Origin: an uncultured Bacilli bacterium
GTDB taxonomy: Bacteria > Bacillota_I > Bacilli_A > RF39 > UBA660
DNA length: 64,000 bases
Assembly: GCA_934167665.1 (NCBI GenBank)
Contig: CAKPLN010000001.1
Location: 62,001 to 126,000 of the forward strand
Direction of reading: 5' to 3'
Below, piece after piece: positions 45,075 through 53,958 of the stretch (its first letter is position 1; each line of letters begins with the position of its first letter). The notes beneath the pieces are model-generated. The model saw nothing but the letters and a program-made list of their open reading frames with translations. It was not told where the DNA came from and did no database searches. The position numbers and the translations under genes are program-made.

Positions 45075-45359
45075 ATGGCAAATGGAAATTTAACAGCACC
45101 ACAAGAAAATGTTGTATATGGTATTAATCCCCAAGTATACTTATCAAATTTTTCAGATTGTATAGTAGCTGGTAATAAAAATTTAGACGTAATAGCAATA
45201 GAAGTACAAAAAGAAATTTCTGATGTGCAAGCTGCCGTATCAGCGTTTTTAGAAAGTGTTTCTGGAGCGATGGCAGCAGTATCAGCTGCAAAAGAAGCTG
45301 CAAGAGCTGCCGCAGAAGCAGAAATGAGAAAGCAACAAACAACAAGTAATGAATTATAA
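45075..45359 (+). CDS. Small Ala-rich helical protein (WXG100-sized)
   Basis: The 94-residue, signal-less protein has an Ala/Glu-rich C-terminal helix (about 50-90). The size and all-helical character recall WXG100/ESAT-6-type proteins or LXG-associated chaperones, but no WxG motif is present, so this is only a resemblance. GGAGGAG precedes the ATG. It forms an apparent operon with the hydrolase-fold protein. Confidence 0.55.
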   Translation: MANGNLTAPQENVVYGINPQVYLSNFSDCIVAGNKNLDVIAIEVQKEISDVQAAVSAFLESVSGAMAAVSAAKEAARAAAEAEMRKQQTTSNEL

Positions 45360-45439
45360 AAAAGGTTCAATGTCAATTAGTGTTAGTAGAACCAAAAACT
45401 GATGATAAATGAATCGCTGAGAGGGCTAAAATTTAAAAT

Positions 45440-45493
45440 GTAACCTATAAAGTGGACTCTAAAAAAAGAGAAACCTACTTTATAGGTTTTTAT
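45440..45493 (+). terminator. Intrinsic terminator
   Basis: AACCTATAAAGT (45442-45453) pairs with ACTTTATAGGTT (45477-45488), followed by a T-run. It ends the hydrolase operon. Confidence 0.8.
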
Positions 45494-45595
45494 TATGTCT
45501 TAGTAACTATGTCAAAAATATTATTTACAGACACTCAAGTAAAAAATTAAGTAAGAATAAATGAATTAAAAGTATTACTAATAAAGGATAACTTA

Positions 45596-45889
45596 CACTG
45601 ATGAATTTAAATATAAGTTAGTAAAAGAATGCAAAAACGATAAAAAGTTTCCTCAAGATGTTTTTAAAGAATGTAACATTGATCCAGAAGTAGTTGGAAT
45701 TGTACGTATTCAAAATTCTTCATATAGATGGAGAAAACAGTTAAATTCTATTGGTAAAATAATAGATACTAGAAAAGGGCTTCTGGAAGACCTTTAGATC
45801 ATGAGTTATCAGACAAAGAAAAATTAAAACGAGACGAAAACATCTATTTGAATCCATTTCCTAAACTCTCTTTTTTATTCAGTCCTTGA
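45596..45889 (+). pseudogene. Remnant of an IS3-type OrfA
   Basis: Reading DEFKYKLVKECKND, then SSYRWRKQLNSIGKIIDTRKG and, after a frameshift near 45783, GRPLDHELSDKEKLKRDENI, the region matches the helix-turn-helix and basic linker of IS3-type OrfA proteins. The frameshift, the lack of a start and of any OrfB show that it is dead. The sequence TTGACATTGGGTACATTTC right after it may be part of an IS end. It fills most of the 45494-45959 gap before ftsW. Confidence 0.6.
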
Positions 45890-45959
45890 CATTGGGTACA
45901 TTTCAGTATGAGAAGTTCTTTTTTTTTCTAAAAAAAATATACTTTAATAGGGTGATAAA

Positions 45960-47045
45960 ATGCCACAAAAAGTAGATAAAATATTATTGTATTCAGTTAT
46001 AATTATATCTTTATTTGGATTGCTAATGATATATTCTTCATCAAATATCTGGGCAGAATATAAATTTAATGATAGTTTTCACTATGTAAAATATCAAGGA
46101 ATCTTCTTTATTATTGGTTTAATATTAATGTGGATAGTATCAAAAATAGATTATAAACTGTATTATCAAAAATCAAATGCTATTATCATAACTTGCTTCA
46201 TTTTATTAATTCTAGTATTAATACCAGGAATAGGTAGCGTTAGAAATGGTAGTAGATCTTGGTTTGGAATAGGTTCTTTAGGAATTCAGCCAAGTGAAGC
46301 TGCTAAGCTAGGTTTAATAATTTTTACCAGTAAATATTTATCTAATAGTAATAAGTTTGTAAAAAGTTATACACAGGGTGTATTTCCCATTCTAGGAATA
46401 ACCCTACTATTTTTTGGACTAATAATGTTACAACCAGATTTAGGAACAGGTGTAATACTAGTCATAGCTATAATTTCTTTACTATTTATTGCTGGTGTAA
46501 ATATGAAATTTTTTCTAGCCGGAGGAGGGGTAGGTATTATTGGTATAGTAGTGTTAATCATAATAGCCCCCTATAGAATGGATAGAATTACCTCATTTTT
46601 AGATCCTTGGAAAGATGCTCTGGGAACAGGTTTTCAAATAATTCAATCTTTATATGCTGTAGGACCAGGAGGCCTTTTAGGATTAGGCTTTGGTAATTCC
46701 ATTCAAAAACACTTTTACTTACCAGAACCTCAAACAGATTTTATATTTTCCATAATAGCTGAAGAGTTTGGCGTAGCAGGAGCTTTAATTGTAGTAGGGT
46801 TATTCAGTATAATTCTATGGCGTAGTATAAAAATATCTCTAAACACCAAAGATTTATTTTCGAAATACTTATCATTTGGCATGATCTTTCAAATAATTTT
46901 TCAAGCCCTAATGAATCTAATGGTTGTAATTGGTCTGATTCCAGTAACAGGAGTAACACTGCCATTCCTCTCTTATGGGGGCAGTAGTCTTTTAATAACG
47001 ATGATAAGTATGGGTATTCTTCTAAACATAAGTAGATATAACTAA
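45960..47045 (+). CDS. ftsW: Peptidoglycan polymerase FtsW/SpoVE (SEDS family)
   Basis: SEDS glycosyltransferases polymerise lipid II together with a class B PBP. The 361-residue protein has about ten membrane segments and the family signatures: SRSWFGIG...QPSEAAKLGLI, LQPDLGTGVIL, the YAVGPGGLLGLGFGNSIQKHFYLPEPQTDFIFSIIAEEFG stretch (split here by description at 232-271), and the end VTGVTLPFLSYGGSSLL. It is in the spoVE/ftsW position after mraY, but murD and murG are absent around it. GGGTGAT precedes the ATG. Confidence 0.94.
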   Translation: MPQKVDKILLYSVIIISLFGLLMIYSSSNIWAEYKFNDSFHYVKYQGIFFIIGLILMWIVSKIDYKLYYQKSNAIIITCFILLILVLIPGIGSVRNGSRSWFGIGSLGIQPSEAAKLGLIIFTSKYLSNSNKFVKSYTQGVFPILGITLLFFGLIMLQPDLGTGVILVIAIISLLFIAGVNMKFFLAGGGVGIIGIVVLIIIAPYRMDRITSFLDPWKDALGTGFQIIQSLYAVGPGGLLGLGFGNSIQKHFYLPEPQTDFIFSIIAEEFGVAGALIVVGLFSIILWRSIKISLNTKDLFSKYLSFGMIFQIIFQALMNLMVVIGLIPVTGVTLPFLSYGGSSLLITMISMGILLNISRYN

Positions 47046-47073
47046 AAAAAGGAAATAACTTATTTCCTTTTTT
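47044..47073. terminator. Bidirectional terminator
   Basis: AAAAAAGGAAATAA/TTATTTCCTTTTTT hairpin lies between the convergent ftsW and the GT39-like gene. Confidence 0.85.
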
Positions 47074-47082
47074 GACGTTAAC

Positions 47083-48402
47083 TTAATTACTCTTAAACCT
47101 CTTTTTATACAAATTATTTAACTCTTCTAATGCTAAACCAATACATAAAAATATCAAAATATCAAGAATATAAGCATATCTTGGAGATATCTCTATAAAC
47201 ATATAAACTCCATAATATAAAGCCAAAATAATCTTTAGTAATAAAATCCTATCAAGTTTATAATCCTTCTTCCAAGGAAATAAACTAATTACAAATAAAA
47301 GATAAGTAAAATTTAATATTCCCTGATTAAAATTCAAAATAAAGTTAAAAATATTATTATTTATATTATTATTAATTCTAATATCATAATTAGTTTGTGT
47401 CCATAAAATTACTTCTTTCTTTAAAAATAGAATAGGTAGTTTAGTATAATTATTTTTAATCCTATCTAAAAGTAATTTATTAGTATCATTAGAAGTAAAA
47501 TATACTCCCTCATCATAAGAATTATAAATTCCATTATATCTATCACTTAAGCCACAATAAAATTTCCAAGTAGGAGCTTTATTAGTAAGATTAGTATTTA
47601 AAGTAAGATAAACAGAACTATTAATAATAAAGTTTACGACTATATAAACACAAATTAATATTAAAGAGTAGCTAAACATCTTTTTAAAATTATCTTTATT
47701 ACTTAAACATATATTATAACCAACAATTCCCAGTATAATAACAATAGACTCTGTTCTAAATACATTCGCAATACTAAGCAGTACTCCACAAATAATAAAT
47801 AACTTATAATCATATTTTTTAGTTATTAATAAATAAATTACTATTAATATTATAAGAGCAGGAAGATGCTGATTAGTTAGAATAGAATTTAAGTATATAG
47901 GATATAAATAAAATAAATATAATAAAGAACAACTTCTAGCAATTCTTTCACTAAAAAGTTTTCTACTTATTAAATAGATAAATAGAACTATTAAAGAAGT
48001 AATAATAGAATTAACTATCTTTAAAAATAAAATATTATTCCAAATCTTTAGTAAAAATGCTTGATATAAAACATGTCCAAGTTGATATGTAAAAGTTTTA
48101 AAATAGGGGGTATTTAAAAAAGCTAAATTCCCATTAATCAAACTTCTACTAGCATCAAACATCAATTTAAAATCATCAGTAACTTGTGTATCTAAATATA
48201 AAATACTAACTATTCTAATTATCAAACTAATAATAAATATAAATAATCCAAATTTTTTAATATTAACTTTACTAGTAAATAAATATATTAATATAAATAC
48301 TGGAACTACTAATAAAAAAGTAGCCTTTTGCCTCATAAAAAATATTAATATAAAGAAAATTATAAATACCGAATATTCACATAGTTTAATTAATTTTTTC
48401 AT
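47083..48402 (-). CDS. Polytopic GT39/ArnT-like glycosyltransferase
   Basis: The 439-residue membrane protein has about eleven hydrophobic segments. The pattern is typical of polyprenyl-phosphate-sugar-dependent transferases (GT-C fold): an early loop with an acidic pair (LDTQVTDDFKLMFDASRSL, about 71-89), and a segment with Asn-Gln-His (LTNQHLPALI). The extracytoplasmic acidic loop would hold the metal. The acceptor is unknown; wall polymer or surface protein glycosylation is plausible. It stands alone between terminators. Confidence 0.65.
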   Translation of the reverse strand: MKKLIKLCEYSVFIIFFILIFFMRQKATFLLVVPVFILIYLFTSKVNIKKFGLFIFIISLIIRIVSILYLDTQVTDDFKLMFDASRSLINGNLAFLNTPYFKTFTYQLGHVLYQAFLLKIWNNILFLKIVNSIITSLIVLFIYLISRKLFSERIARSCSLLYLFYLYPIYLNSILTNQHLPALIILIVIYLLITKKYDYKLFIICGVLLSIANVFRTESIVIILGIVGYNICLSNKDNFKKMFSYSLILICVYIVVNFIINSSVYLTLNTNLTNKAPTWKFYCGLSDRYNGIYNSYDEGVYFTSNDTNKLLLDRIKNNYTKLPILFLKKEVILWTQTNYDIRINNNINNNIFNFILNFNQGILNFTYLLFVISLFPWKKDYKLDRILLLKIILALYYGVYMFIEISPRYAYILDILIFLCIGLALEELNNLYKKRFKSN

Positions 48403-48760
48403 ATTATCCCATCTTTTCTAACTAAGTATAACATATTAATCTATCACTTTAAAAGTAAATACCTAAGTAATTAATAAGTGTTTACTTCAAGCTTATTTAT
48501 TAAATTTATATCATTTGCCAAATATTTGTTTTATAGTGATTAAATAATAGTCATAATAAACAATAATTTATGTGTAAAAGTTAATAAAGGGCTCTAATAA
48601 TAAACACTATAATAGGTATAATATTTAATGTAATATTAATTTTTAAGAAAAGTAGAAATAATTTATGAACTTATACTTTACACTTTTATGTAAAAAGTGA
48701 AATTAATAATTGCAAGCCAAAAAAACATATGCTACCATTAAAATGATAGGAGGTATGGAA
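48403..48760. other. AT-rich intergenic region before the TasA-like operon
   Basis: No gene is seen. It contains a 7-bp hairpin (CACTTTT/AAAAGTG at 48681-48699) and a plausible weak promoter, TTGCAA (48710-48715) and TACCAT (48733-48738), with 17-base spacing. The GATAGGAGG ribosome binding site of the next gene lies at the right end. Confidence 0.4.
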
Positions 48761-49414
48761 ATGGAAAAAAATAGAAGTACTCAGCTAATTGCAATAATTG
48801 CTCTAGTTGTAGGAATTATAGGTTTATCTGTTGGATTTGCGTCATTTTCAAATGTGTTAAGTATCAAATCATCAGCTGATGTAAAACCAGATAAAGACTC
48901 ATTTAATGTTGATTTTTCGAGTTCAAGTACTGAAGTAGTTGCTGATGAAATAACACCAGTAGCAACTCCAAATAGCTTAACAGTAACAAATGCAACAATC
49001 GATAATACAACTAGCCCAACAATTTCAAACTTAAAAGCAACATTTACAGAGCCAGGTCAAAAAGCCGTTTACAGCTTTTATGCATATAATGCTGGAGAAT
49101 TAACTGCTTATCTAAACAGTATCATTTATTCCAATGTAGTTGGACAAACAAGTAGCAAAGTATGTACAGCCGCTGAAGGAACATCAGATGCCTTAGTTCA
49201 AAGTGCCTGCAATGGAATCTCCGTTAAAGTAAAAGTTGGTAGCGAAGCCGAAACAAACGGTAGTGTTGCGAGTATAACAGGTCATTCATTAGCTAAAGCA
49301 GCTGGAGAACCAGTTGTAGTTACCATTGAATATGAAGGAAATGCCAGTAGAGCAGATGGAGATTTTACTGTTTCATTTGGTGATATAACATTAAATTATA
49401 GCTCAGTTGATTAA
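48761..49414 (+). CDS. TasA-like SipW-dependent secreted protein
   Basis: The 217-residue protein has an N-terminal hydrophobic segment (about 8-30) running into GFASFSNVLSIKSSADV, the pattern cleaved by SipW-type signal peptidases. The beta-rich body has the TasA/camelysin style (VYSFYAYNAGELTAYL) and one cysteine pair. TasA proteins form matrix fibres. ATG 48761 is chosen because AGGAGG lies seven bases upstream; the frame continues upstream without a ribosome binding site. The matching peptidase gene is directly downstream. Confidence 0.78.
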   Translation: MEKNRSTQLIAIIALVVGIIGLSVGFASFSNVLSIKSSADVKPDKDSFNVDFSSSSTEVVADEITPVATPNSLTVTNATIDNTTSPTISNLKATFTEPGQKAVYSFYAYNAGELTAYLNSIIYSNVVGQTSSKVCTAAEGTSDALVQSACNGISVKVKVGSEAETNGSVASITGHSLAKAAGEPVVVTIEYEGNASRADGDFTVSFGDITLNYSSVD

Positions 49415-49424
49415 TGTTTAGTTT

Positions 49425-49460
49425 AAATGGCGCAGTCAAAACTGTGCCATTTATTATTTT
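49425..49460 (+). terminator. Hairpin between the TasA-like gene and sipW
   Basis: AAATGGCGCAGT pairs perfectly with ACTGTGCCATTT (loop CAAA, one G-T) before an AT-rich tail. As there is no strong promoter behind it, it may act as a partial terminator, keeping the peptidase level below that of the substrate. Confidence 0.75.
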
Positions 49461-49478
49461 AAAAAGGGGAAAGCGTAT

Positions 49479-50621
49479 ATGAAAAAGAGTTATATAAAAT
49501 TAATAATATTTTCCAGTTTTATAATATTGTTGTGTATTTTAAACTCATTTTTATTAAAAAAATTTAATACTAGTTTATTAGTAATATTTACTCTTATACT
49601 ATTAGTAATAACTAAATTCACCTTTGGTTTTGAAAAAGATCGTCATCGCTATATAAAAGATATCATATTAGAAATAATTATAGATTTAATTGCTTTTTTT
49701 CTTCTCTTTTATTTATCAGGAATAATAATTGGTTTTGCAAGAGTAGACAATTACTTAACTACTAAAGCCATGTTAGATATTATTATACCTTTAATAGTAT
49801 ATGTTATTATAAAAGAGTACTTAAGGTATACTTTAATAACTAAAGCTAGTGAAAGTAAAGCATTAATGATCTTAATGACTATTACTATAATTTGTCTTGA
49901 TAATACTATTGCTTTTTCAATGAGTAATTTAACCATTTCCAAAGATACTTTCTTACTAATAGCTTTAACTTTTATACCATCAATTGCTGAAAATATATTA
50001 TGCTCGTGGATTACATATCACTTTGGTTATAAGCCTAATATTGTGTATTTATTAATAATCAAACTATATTCCTATCTTTTGCCAATAATACCTAATCCCA
50101 ATGAATACGTATATTCAATAATCTTTTTCTTATTACCAATAATAATTCTACTAAAATTAAGAAAATGGTATTTAAAAGATAGGGTTGATGAAGAAGTTGA
50201 AAGAGTAAAAAGAAAACAAATTATATACTATCTGCCAATAATTACTTTAGTTATAATCTTGGTTTATTTAGTATCAGGATATTTTAAATACCATGCAATA
50301 GCAATCGCCACTGGTTCTATGGAACCAAATATTAGTAAAGGTGATGTTGTAATAGTAAATCAAGATTATGATTCTAAAGATTTAGCAAAAGGTACAATCA
50401 TTGCCTATAAATATAATAACAAAGTGATTGTTCATAGAATAAATGATATAATAAAAAAAGACAATATAATTATTATATACACTAAGGGTGATGCTAATAA
50501 TGAAACTGATGCTTGGAAAGTAACAGAAGACATGATAGTTGGAACAGTTAATTTTAAATTGCCAAAGATAGGTTATCCTACAATCTGGCTAAATGAATGT
50601 TGGCAAGGAGGAGAAATATGA
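49479..50621 (+). CDS. sipW: SipW-type signal peptidase I with extended membrane N-terminus
   Basis: The 380-residue protein has seven or so membrane segments in the first 215 residues, then a further membrane segment (about 250-268) and the peptidase domain. The catalytic residues are Ser280 (TGSMEP) and His319 (VIVHRIND), His replacing Lys as in SipW and eukaryotic/archaeal signal peptidases. The YTKGDANNETDAW motif follows. It would cleave the TasA-like preproteins. The long N-terminal membrane part exceeds classical SipW (about 190 residues). It overlaps the next gene by four bases. Confidence 0.87.
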   Translation: MKKSYIKLIIFSSFIILLCILNSFLLKKFNTSLLVIFTLILLVITKFTFGFEKDRHRYIKDIILEIIIDLIAFFLLFYLSGIIIGFARVDNYLTTKAMLDIIIPLIVYVIIKEYLRYTLITKASESKALMILMTITIICLDNTIAFSMSNLTISKDTFLLIALTFIPSIAENILCSWITYHFGYKPNIVYLLIIKLYSYLLPIIPNPNEYVYSIIFFLLPIIILLKLRKWYLKDRVDEEVERVKRKQIIYYLPIITLVIILVYLVSGYFKYHAIAIATGSMEPNISKGDVVIVNQDYDSKDLAKGTIIAYKYNNKVIVHRINDIIKKDNIIIIYTKGDANNETDAWKVTEDMIVGTVNFKLPKIGYPTIWLNECWQGGEI

Positions 50622-51757
50622 AAAAAAATATAAAAGATAATAATATAAAAATTTCAACTAAAAAAACGCCAATAAATAAAAATTCAAAGCAAGAAGAAAA
50701 AGTAGTTGAAAATAATTCGGAAGAAAGAAAAAAAATATATTTTTCGTATCATCAAAGATTACTATTTAGTACTTTATTATGCCTATTATTTTTGATTTTA
50801 AGTATTACTTATGTTTATCATTCATTAGATATTGCTAAAGAAGAAAACATAACTTACAGTGAAAAGGGTAGCGTTGATTATAAAATATGTTTAAAAGAAA
50901 ATAACTTTTATGAAAATTCTTGTCTTGATAAAAATATGTCTTATGTAGCTAGTCTAATAAAGAATATTCCACTTGTATTTAATTATAATTTTTCATCTAA
51001 CAAAGACATAGATTTAACTTCAAAATATGAAGTAGTTGCTAATCTAGTAATTTCTAATAATGAAAACTCTACAAATTACTATAATAAAAAATATATATTA
51101 CTACCAATCACTTCCATTAAAAAAAACAACTCTAACTATGCAATAGTTAATAAAGATATTGATATAGATTATGAATACTACAATACAATAGCAAGTAAAT
51201 TTAAATCACAATATGGTGTAGAAACTTCAAGCGTATTAAATGTTTCATTCATTGTTTATAATGAATCAACAGATCTTAATCTATCACCAAGTATCACAAC
51301 TATAAGTATTCCATTATCACAAAAATCAATTAATATAAATATGCAATCAACTGATACAGTAAATAACAATAAACAGGAATTAACAAAATATGTATTTGCT
51401 TTATCTAATGCCTGCTATCTATGCTTAGGAGTAATATGTACTGTTTTAGCAATTGTATTTGCGATTAAAACCATAAGGCTATTTACTAAAAGTTTTACTA
51501 AAAAGAATAATTATGATAAATACTTAGGTAAAATATTAAAAGAATATGATCGCCTTATTGTTGAAACGGCTTACTTACCAAAATTTAATGACTATAATAT
51601 AATAAAAATTAATAAATTTAGTGAACTATTAGATGTAAGAGATAATCTGAAATTACCAATAATGTATTATAATGTTGTCACTCATCAAAAATGTCATTTA
51701 TACATATTAAAAGATAATAACTTATATCTACTAACTCTAAAAGATATAGATTTATAA
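50618..51757 (+). CDS. DUF5305-like membrane protein
   Basis: The 379-residue protein has a basic cytoplasmic N-terminus, a membrane segment (about 44-66), an extracytoplasmic beta-rich domain and a second membrane segment (about 262-285), followed by a cytoplasmic tail. Layout and wording (SEKGSVDYKICLKEN, IPLVFNYNF) resemble DUF5305 proteins, which commonly accompany SipW-type peptidases. GGAGGAG and a 4-base overlap couple it to the peptidase. Function unknown. Confidence 0.65.
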   Translation: MKKNIKDNNIKISTKKTPINKNSKQEEKVVENNSEERKKIYFSYHQRLLFSTLLCLLFLILSITYVYHSLDIAKEENITYSEKGSVDYKICLKENNFYENSCLDKNMSYVASLIKNIPLVFNYNFSSNKDIDLTSKYEVVANLVISNNENSTNYYNKKYILLPITSIKKNNSNYAIVNKDIDIDYEYYNTIASKFKSQYGVETSSVLNVSFIVYNESTDLNLSPSITTISIPLSQKSININMQSTDTVNNNKQELTKYVFALSNACYLCLGVICTVLAIVFAIKTIRLFTKSFTKKNNYDKYLGKILKEYDRLIVETAYLPKFNDYNIIKINKFSELLDVRDNLKLPIMYYNVVTHQKCHLYILKDNNLYLLTLKDIDL

Positions 51758-51774
51758 TATAAAGGGAAAATAAT

Positions 51775-52155
51775 ATGAAATGCTTAAAAGAAGATATCAA
51801 AAGAATCATTATTTTCCCTTTTTTCTTACTATAATAATATTTGTTGTCTTCTATTCTTAACTATTATTTTTTCTGCTTCTCAAGATAATTTAAAAATAAC
51901 CTATTAAGCTGACATCATCAGAATAGATAAAGATATAAGAATAATATAATTTCCCCTAAAAGAAGTACATACGCAGTAAGTTTGTATGAAAAATATAGTG
52001 TAAGTAAAATAACAGTAAATATTACTAATGAAGCTGGTACAATTTATCTAAACTTTTATGGTGGTTCAAGCTTCGATGGTGATGATAAATTTGCAGGTTG
52101 GGAAGAGCTAGATAGAAATACATATATGAAAATGTATAAAGTTAATTTTGAATAA
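51775..52155 (+). pseudogene. Decayed TasA-like gene
   Basis: An ATG with GGGAAAAT upstream opens only 19 codons. Then FSASQDNLKITY, a stop, and IRIDKDIRI appear, which parallel FSAFQNDLTIEN...VRIDKDVRV of the TasA-like protein encoded at 34832. The final frame (about 51979-52155) ends NFYGGSSFDGDDKFAGWEEL. Several stops and frame changes make it a pseudogene. It is the former last gene of the SipW cluster. Confidence 0.6.
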
Positions 52156-52162
52156 TTATATA

Positions 52163-52198
52163 CAAAAAAATAGTAAATTAATTTTTACTATTTTTATT
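52163..52198. terminator. Bidirectional terminator-like hairpin
   Basis: AAAAATAGTAAA/TTTACTATTTTT with loop TTAATT. It serves the decayed gene on the plus strand and the small membrane peptide on the minus strand. Confidence 0.75.
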
Positions 52199-52303
52199 TT
52201 GAAAAAGATCATCAGCTCTTTTTCCCAAATATAAAGAACACATTAAAAACAAAATCAAAAACAAAAGAAGTAAAGTAAGAAAGCCAATAATTATTATTTT
52301 CAT
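52178..52303 (-). CDS. 41-residue membrane peptide
   Basis: The ATG at 52303 is preceded by TAGGAGGATTG, a near-perfect ribosome binding site. The product is one hydrophobic helix (about residues 3-26, rich in Leu/Ile/Phe) with a charged C-terminal tail (GKRADDLFQNKNSKN). It ends inside a terminator hairpin. It is divergent from the exopolysaccharide operon. Family unknown; small single-span peptides of this kind can be regulators, toxins or subunits, and nothing here decides which. Confidence 0.6.
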   Translation of the reverse strand: MKIIIIGFLTLLLLFLILFLMCSLYLGKRADDLFQNKNSKN

Positions 52304-52476
52304 CAATCCTCCTATAATTATTCTTACTATTATTAACATAATAATAGCATATTATGACTACTTTGTAAAATTATCACAAGAAAAGTATGAAAAATGTCGA
52401 TTAATGTTTAAATTAAGTATTATCAATACAAAATTAAATAATTAGAAAAAATAAACTACAAAAACATCAATACTGG

Positions 52477-52505
52477 TTGACAATTTGTCGAATTTTGGGT
52501 ATAAT
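52477..52505 (+). promoter_or_regulatory. Consensus promoter of the exopolysaccharide operon
   Basis: Perfect TTGACA (52477-52482) and perfect TATAAT (52500-52505) are separated by 17 bases. It lies 28 bases before the first start codon. Such a strong promoter suggests constitutive expression unless repressed; an ATTTGTCGAAT-like imperfect palindrome lies between the boxes. Confidence 0.88.
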
Positions 52506-52532
52506 TACTGGCGGATTGAGGGGAGAGTACAT

Positions 52533-53204
52533 ATGGAAGAAATTAACTTAAGTGAATTTATTAATTATTATTTATCAAGGATCGGTTGGGTATTATTTAC
52601 TATAGTGATAGTTATGATAGGTGGTAACTTGTTCAACTATTATACTAGGGTACCTATGTATCAAAGTAGTACTACTATAATTTTAGCAAAAGAAGATAAA
52701 GAAGAAGATAAGTATACACAGACAGATGCTATGCTAAATCAAAAATTAATATCTACTTATAGAGAAATTATTAAGAGCCGTACTGTCTTAAGACAAGTAA
52801 TTAAAAATGAAAATTTAAAATATAGTGTGGAAGAATTATCTAATTGTATAAGCGTTACTAACGTAGAAGATACAGAAATCATTAAAATTACTGTAAGTAA
52901 TAAGGACAAAAATCATGCCGTTAGAATAGCTAATGCCATTGCACCAATATTTAAAGAAGAAGTAATGAAAATATATAACATTAATAATGTTAGCGTTTTA
53001 GACAAAGCAATTGTTGCTAAAGACCCATATAATATTAATTATTTAAAAGAAAATGTAATTTATGTTTTAATTGGTTTTGTATTAGCAAGTGGTGTTATAT
53101 TTACAATATTCTATTTTGATACAAGCGTTAAATCTACTGAAGAGCTAGAAGATAAATTAGGATTAACTGTTTTAGGCGTTGTACCTAAAGCTAGTAGGAG
53201 GTAA
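52533..53204 (+). CDS. cpsC: Polysaccharide chain-length regulator (Wzz/CpsC family)
   Basis: The 223-residue protein has two membrane segments (about 17-37 and 172-193) flanking an extracytoplasmic domain, the Wzz/YveK/CpsC layout. It works as membrane adaptor and activator for the tyrosine kinase encoded next, in polymer length control. The ATG 52533 behind GAGGGGAGAG is chosen over the longer frame from 52485, which starts inside the promoter. The C-terminus ends KLGLTVLGVVPKASRR, typical of the family. Confidence 0.9.
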   Translation: MEEINLSEFINYYLSRIGWVLFTIVIVMIGGNLFNYYTRVPMYQSSTTIILAKEDKEEDKYTQTDAMLNQKLISTYREIIKSRTVLRQVIKNENLKYSVEELSNCISVTNVEDTEIIKITVSNKDKNHAVRIANAIAPIFKEEVMKIYNINNVSVLDKAIVAKDPYNINYLKENVIYVLIGFVLASGVIFTIFYFDTSVKSTEELEDKLGLTVLGVVPKASRR

Positions 53205-53208
53205 TAAA

Positions 53209-53958
53209 ATGGGGTCAAAAAAAGATACTAAAAAGACAAAAAATACAGATTTACTACTAAATGTAAATCCTAAATCTAGATTTGCTGAGTCTATAAAGAC
53301 TGTAAGGACAAATTTAGCTTTTTCAGAAATAGATAAGAAAATGCAAGTTATATTAGTAACATCACCAGAATCATCAGATGGGAAAAGCTTTATTTCAGGA
53401 AATTTAGCTGTAGCTTATTCACAAGAAGATAAAAAAGTACTAATAATTGATGCTGATTTAAGACGTGGTCGTCAACATGAAATATTTAAAGTTGCTAATG
53501 GTGCAAAATTTGGATACTCAAACTTAATTCTAAACTATAAAGATGATAAATTTATTGATGAAAAATCTAAGTTTAATTTAAATGACTACCTAATAAAAAC
53601 AGGAATTGATAATATTGATTTAATCCCAACTGGACCAACACCACCAAACCCAATCGAATTATTATCAAGTGACAATAATAGTAAATTACTACGTAAATTA
53701 AAAAAACTATATGACATAATTATAATTGACTGTCCACCAATCATAGGCCTTAGTGATGCTATTGTAATGACTAAGTATAGTGATGCTAATATTTTAGTTA
53801 TATCTAGTAAGAAAACTAAAATAGAGTTAGTTGAAAGAGTTCAAAAAATATTTAAACAAGCTAATGCTACATTAACAGGGGTAATTGTTAACAAAGCCGA
53901 GGTAAAAGGCAATAGTTATTACGGATATTATGATAAGTACTATGGAGATAATGAATAG
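53209..53958 (+). CDS. cpsD: Bacterial tyrosine kinase (CpsD/CapB family)
   Basis: The 249-residue P-loop kinase has Walker A SSDGKSFISGNLA, Walker A' VLIIDADLRR and Walker B IIIDCPPIIG. The C-terminal Tyr cluster (SYYGYYDKYYGDNE) is the autophosphorylation site. It is activated by the CpsC-type protein upstream and dephosphorylated by the PHP phosphatase downstream. Start ATG behind GTAGGAGG; it ends in a TAGTG overlap with the next gene. Confidence 0.94.
   Translation: MGSKKDTKKTKNTDLLLNVNPKSRFAESIKTVRTNLAFSEIDKKMQVILVTSPESSDGKSFISGNLAVAYSQEDKKVLIIDADLRRGRQHEIFKVANGAKFGYSNLILNYKDDKFIDEKSKFNLNDYLIKTGIDNIDLIPTGPTPPNPIELLSSDNNSKLLRKLKKLYDIIIIDCPPIIGLSDAIVMTKYSDANILVISSKKTKIELVERVQKIFKQANATLTGVIVNKAEVKGNSYYGYYDKYYGDNE

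Noticed and set aside
45050..45376. Minus-strand and alternative-frame ORFs over the small Ala-rich gene
   Set aside because: They are shadows created by the GC-richer Ala codons; the plus-strand ORF has the ribosome binding site and operon context.
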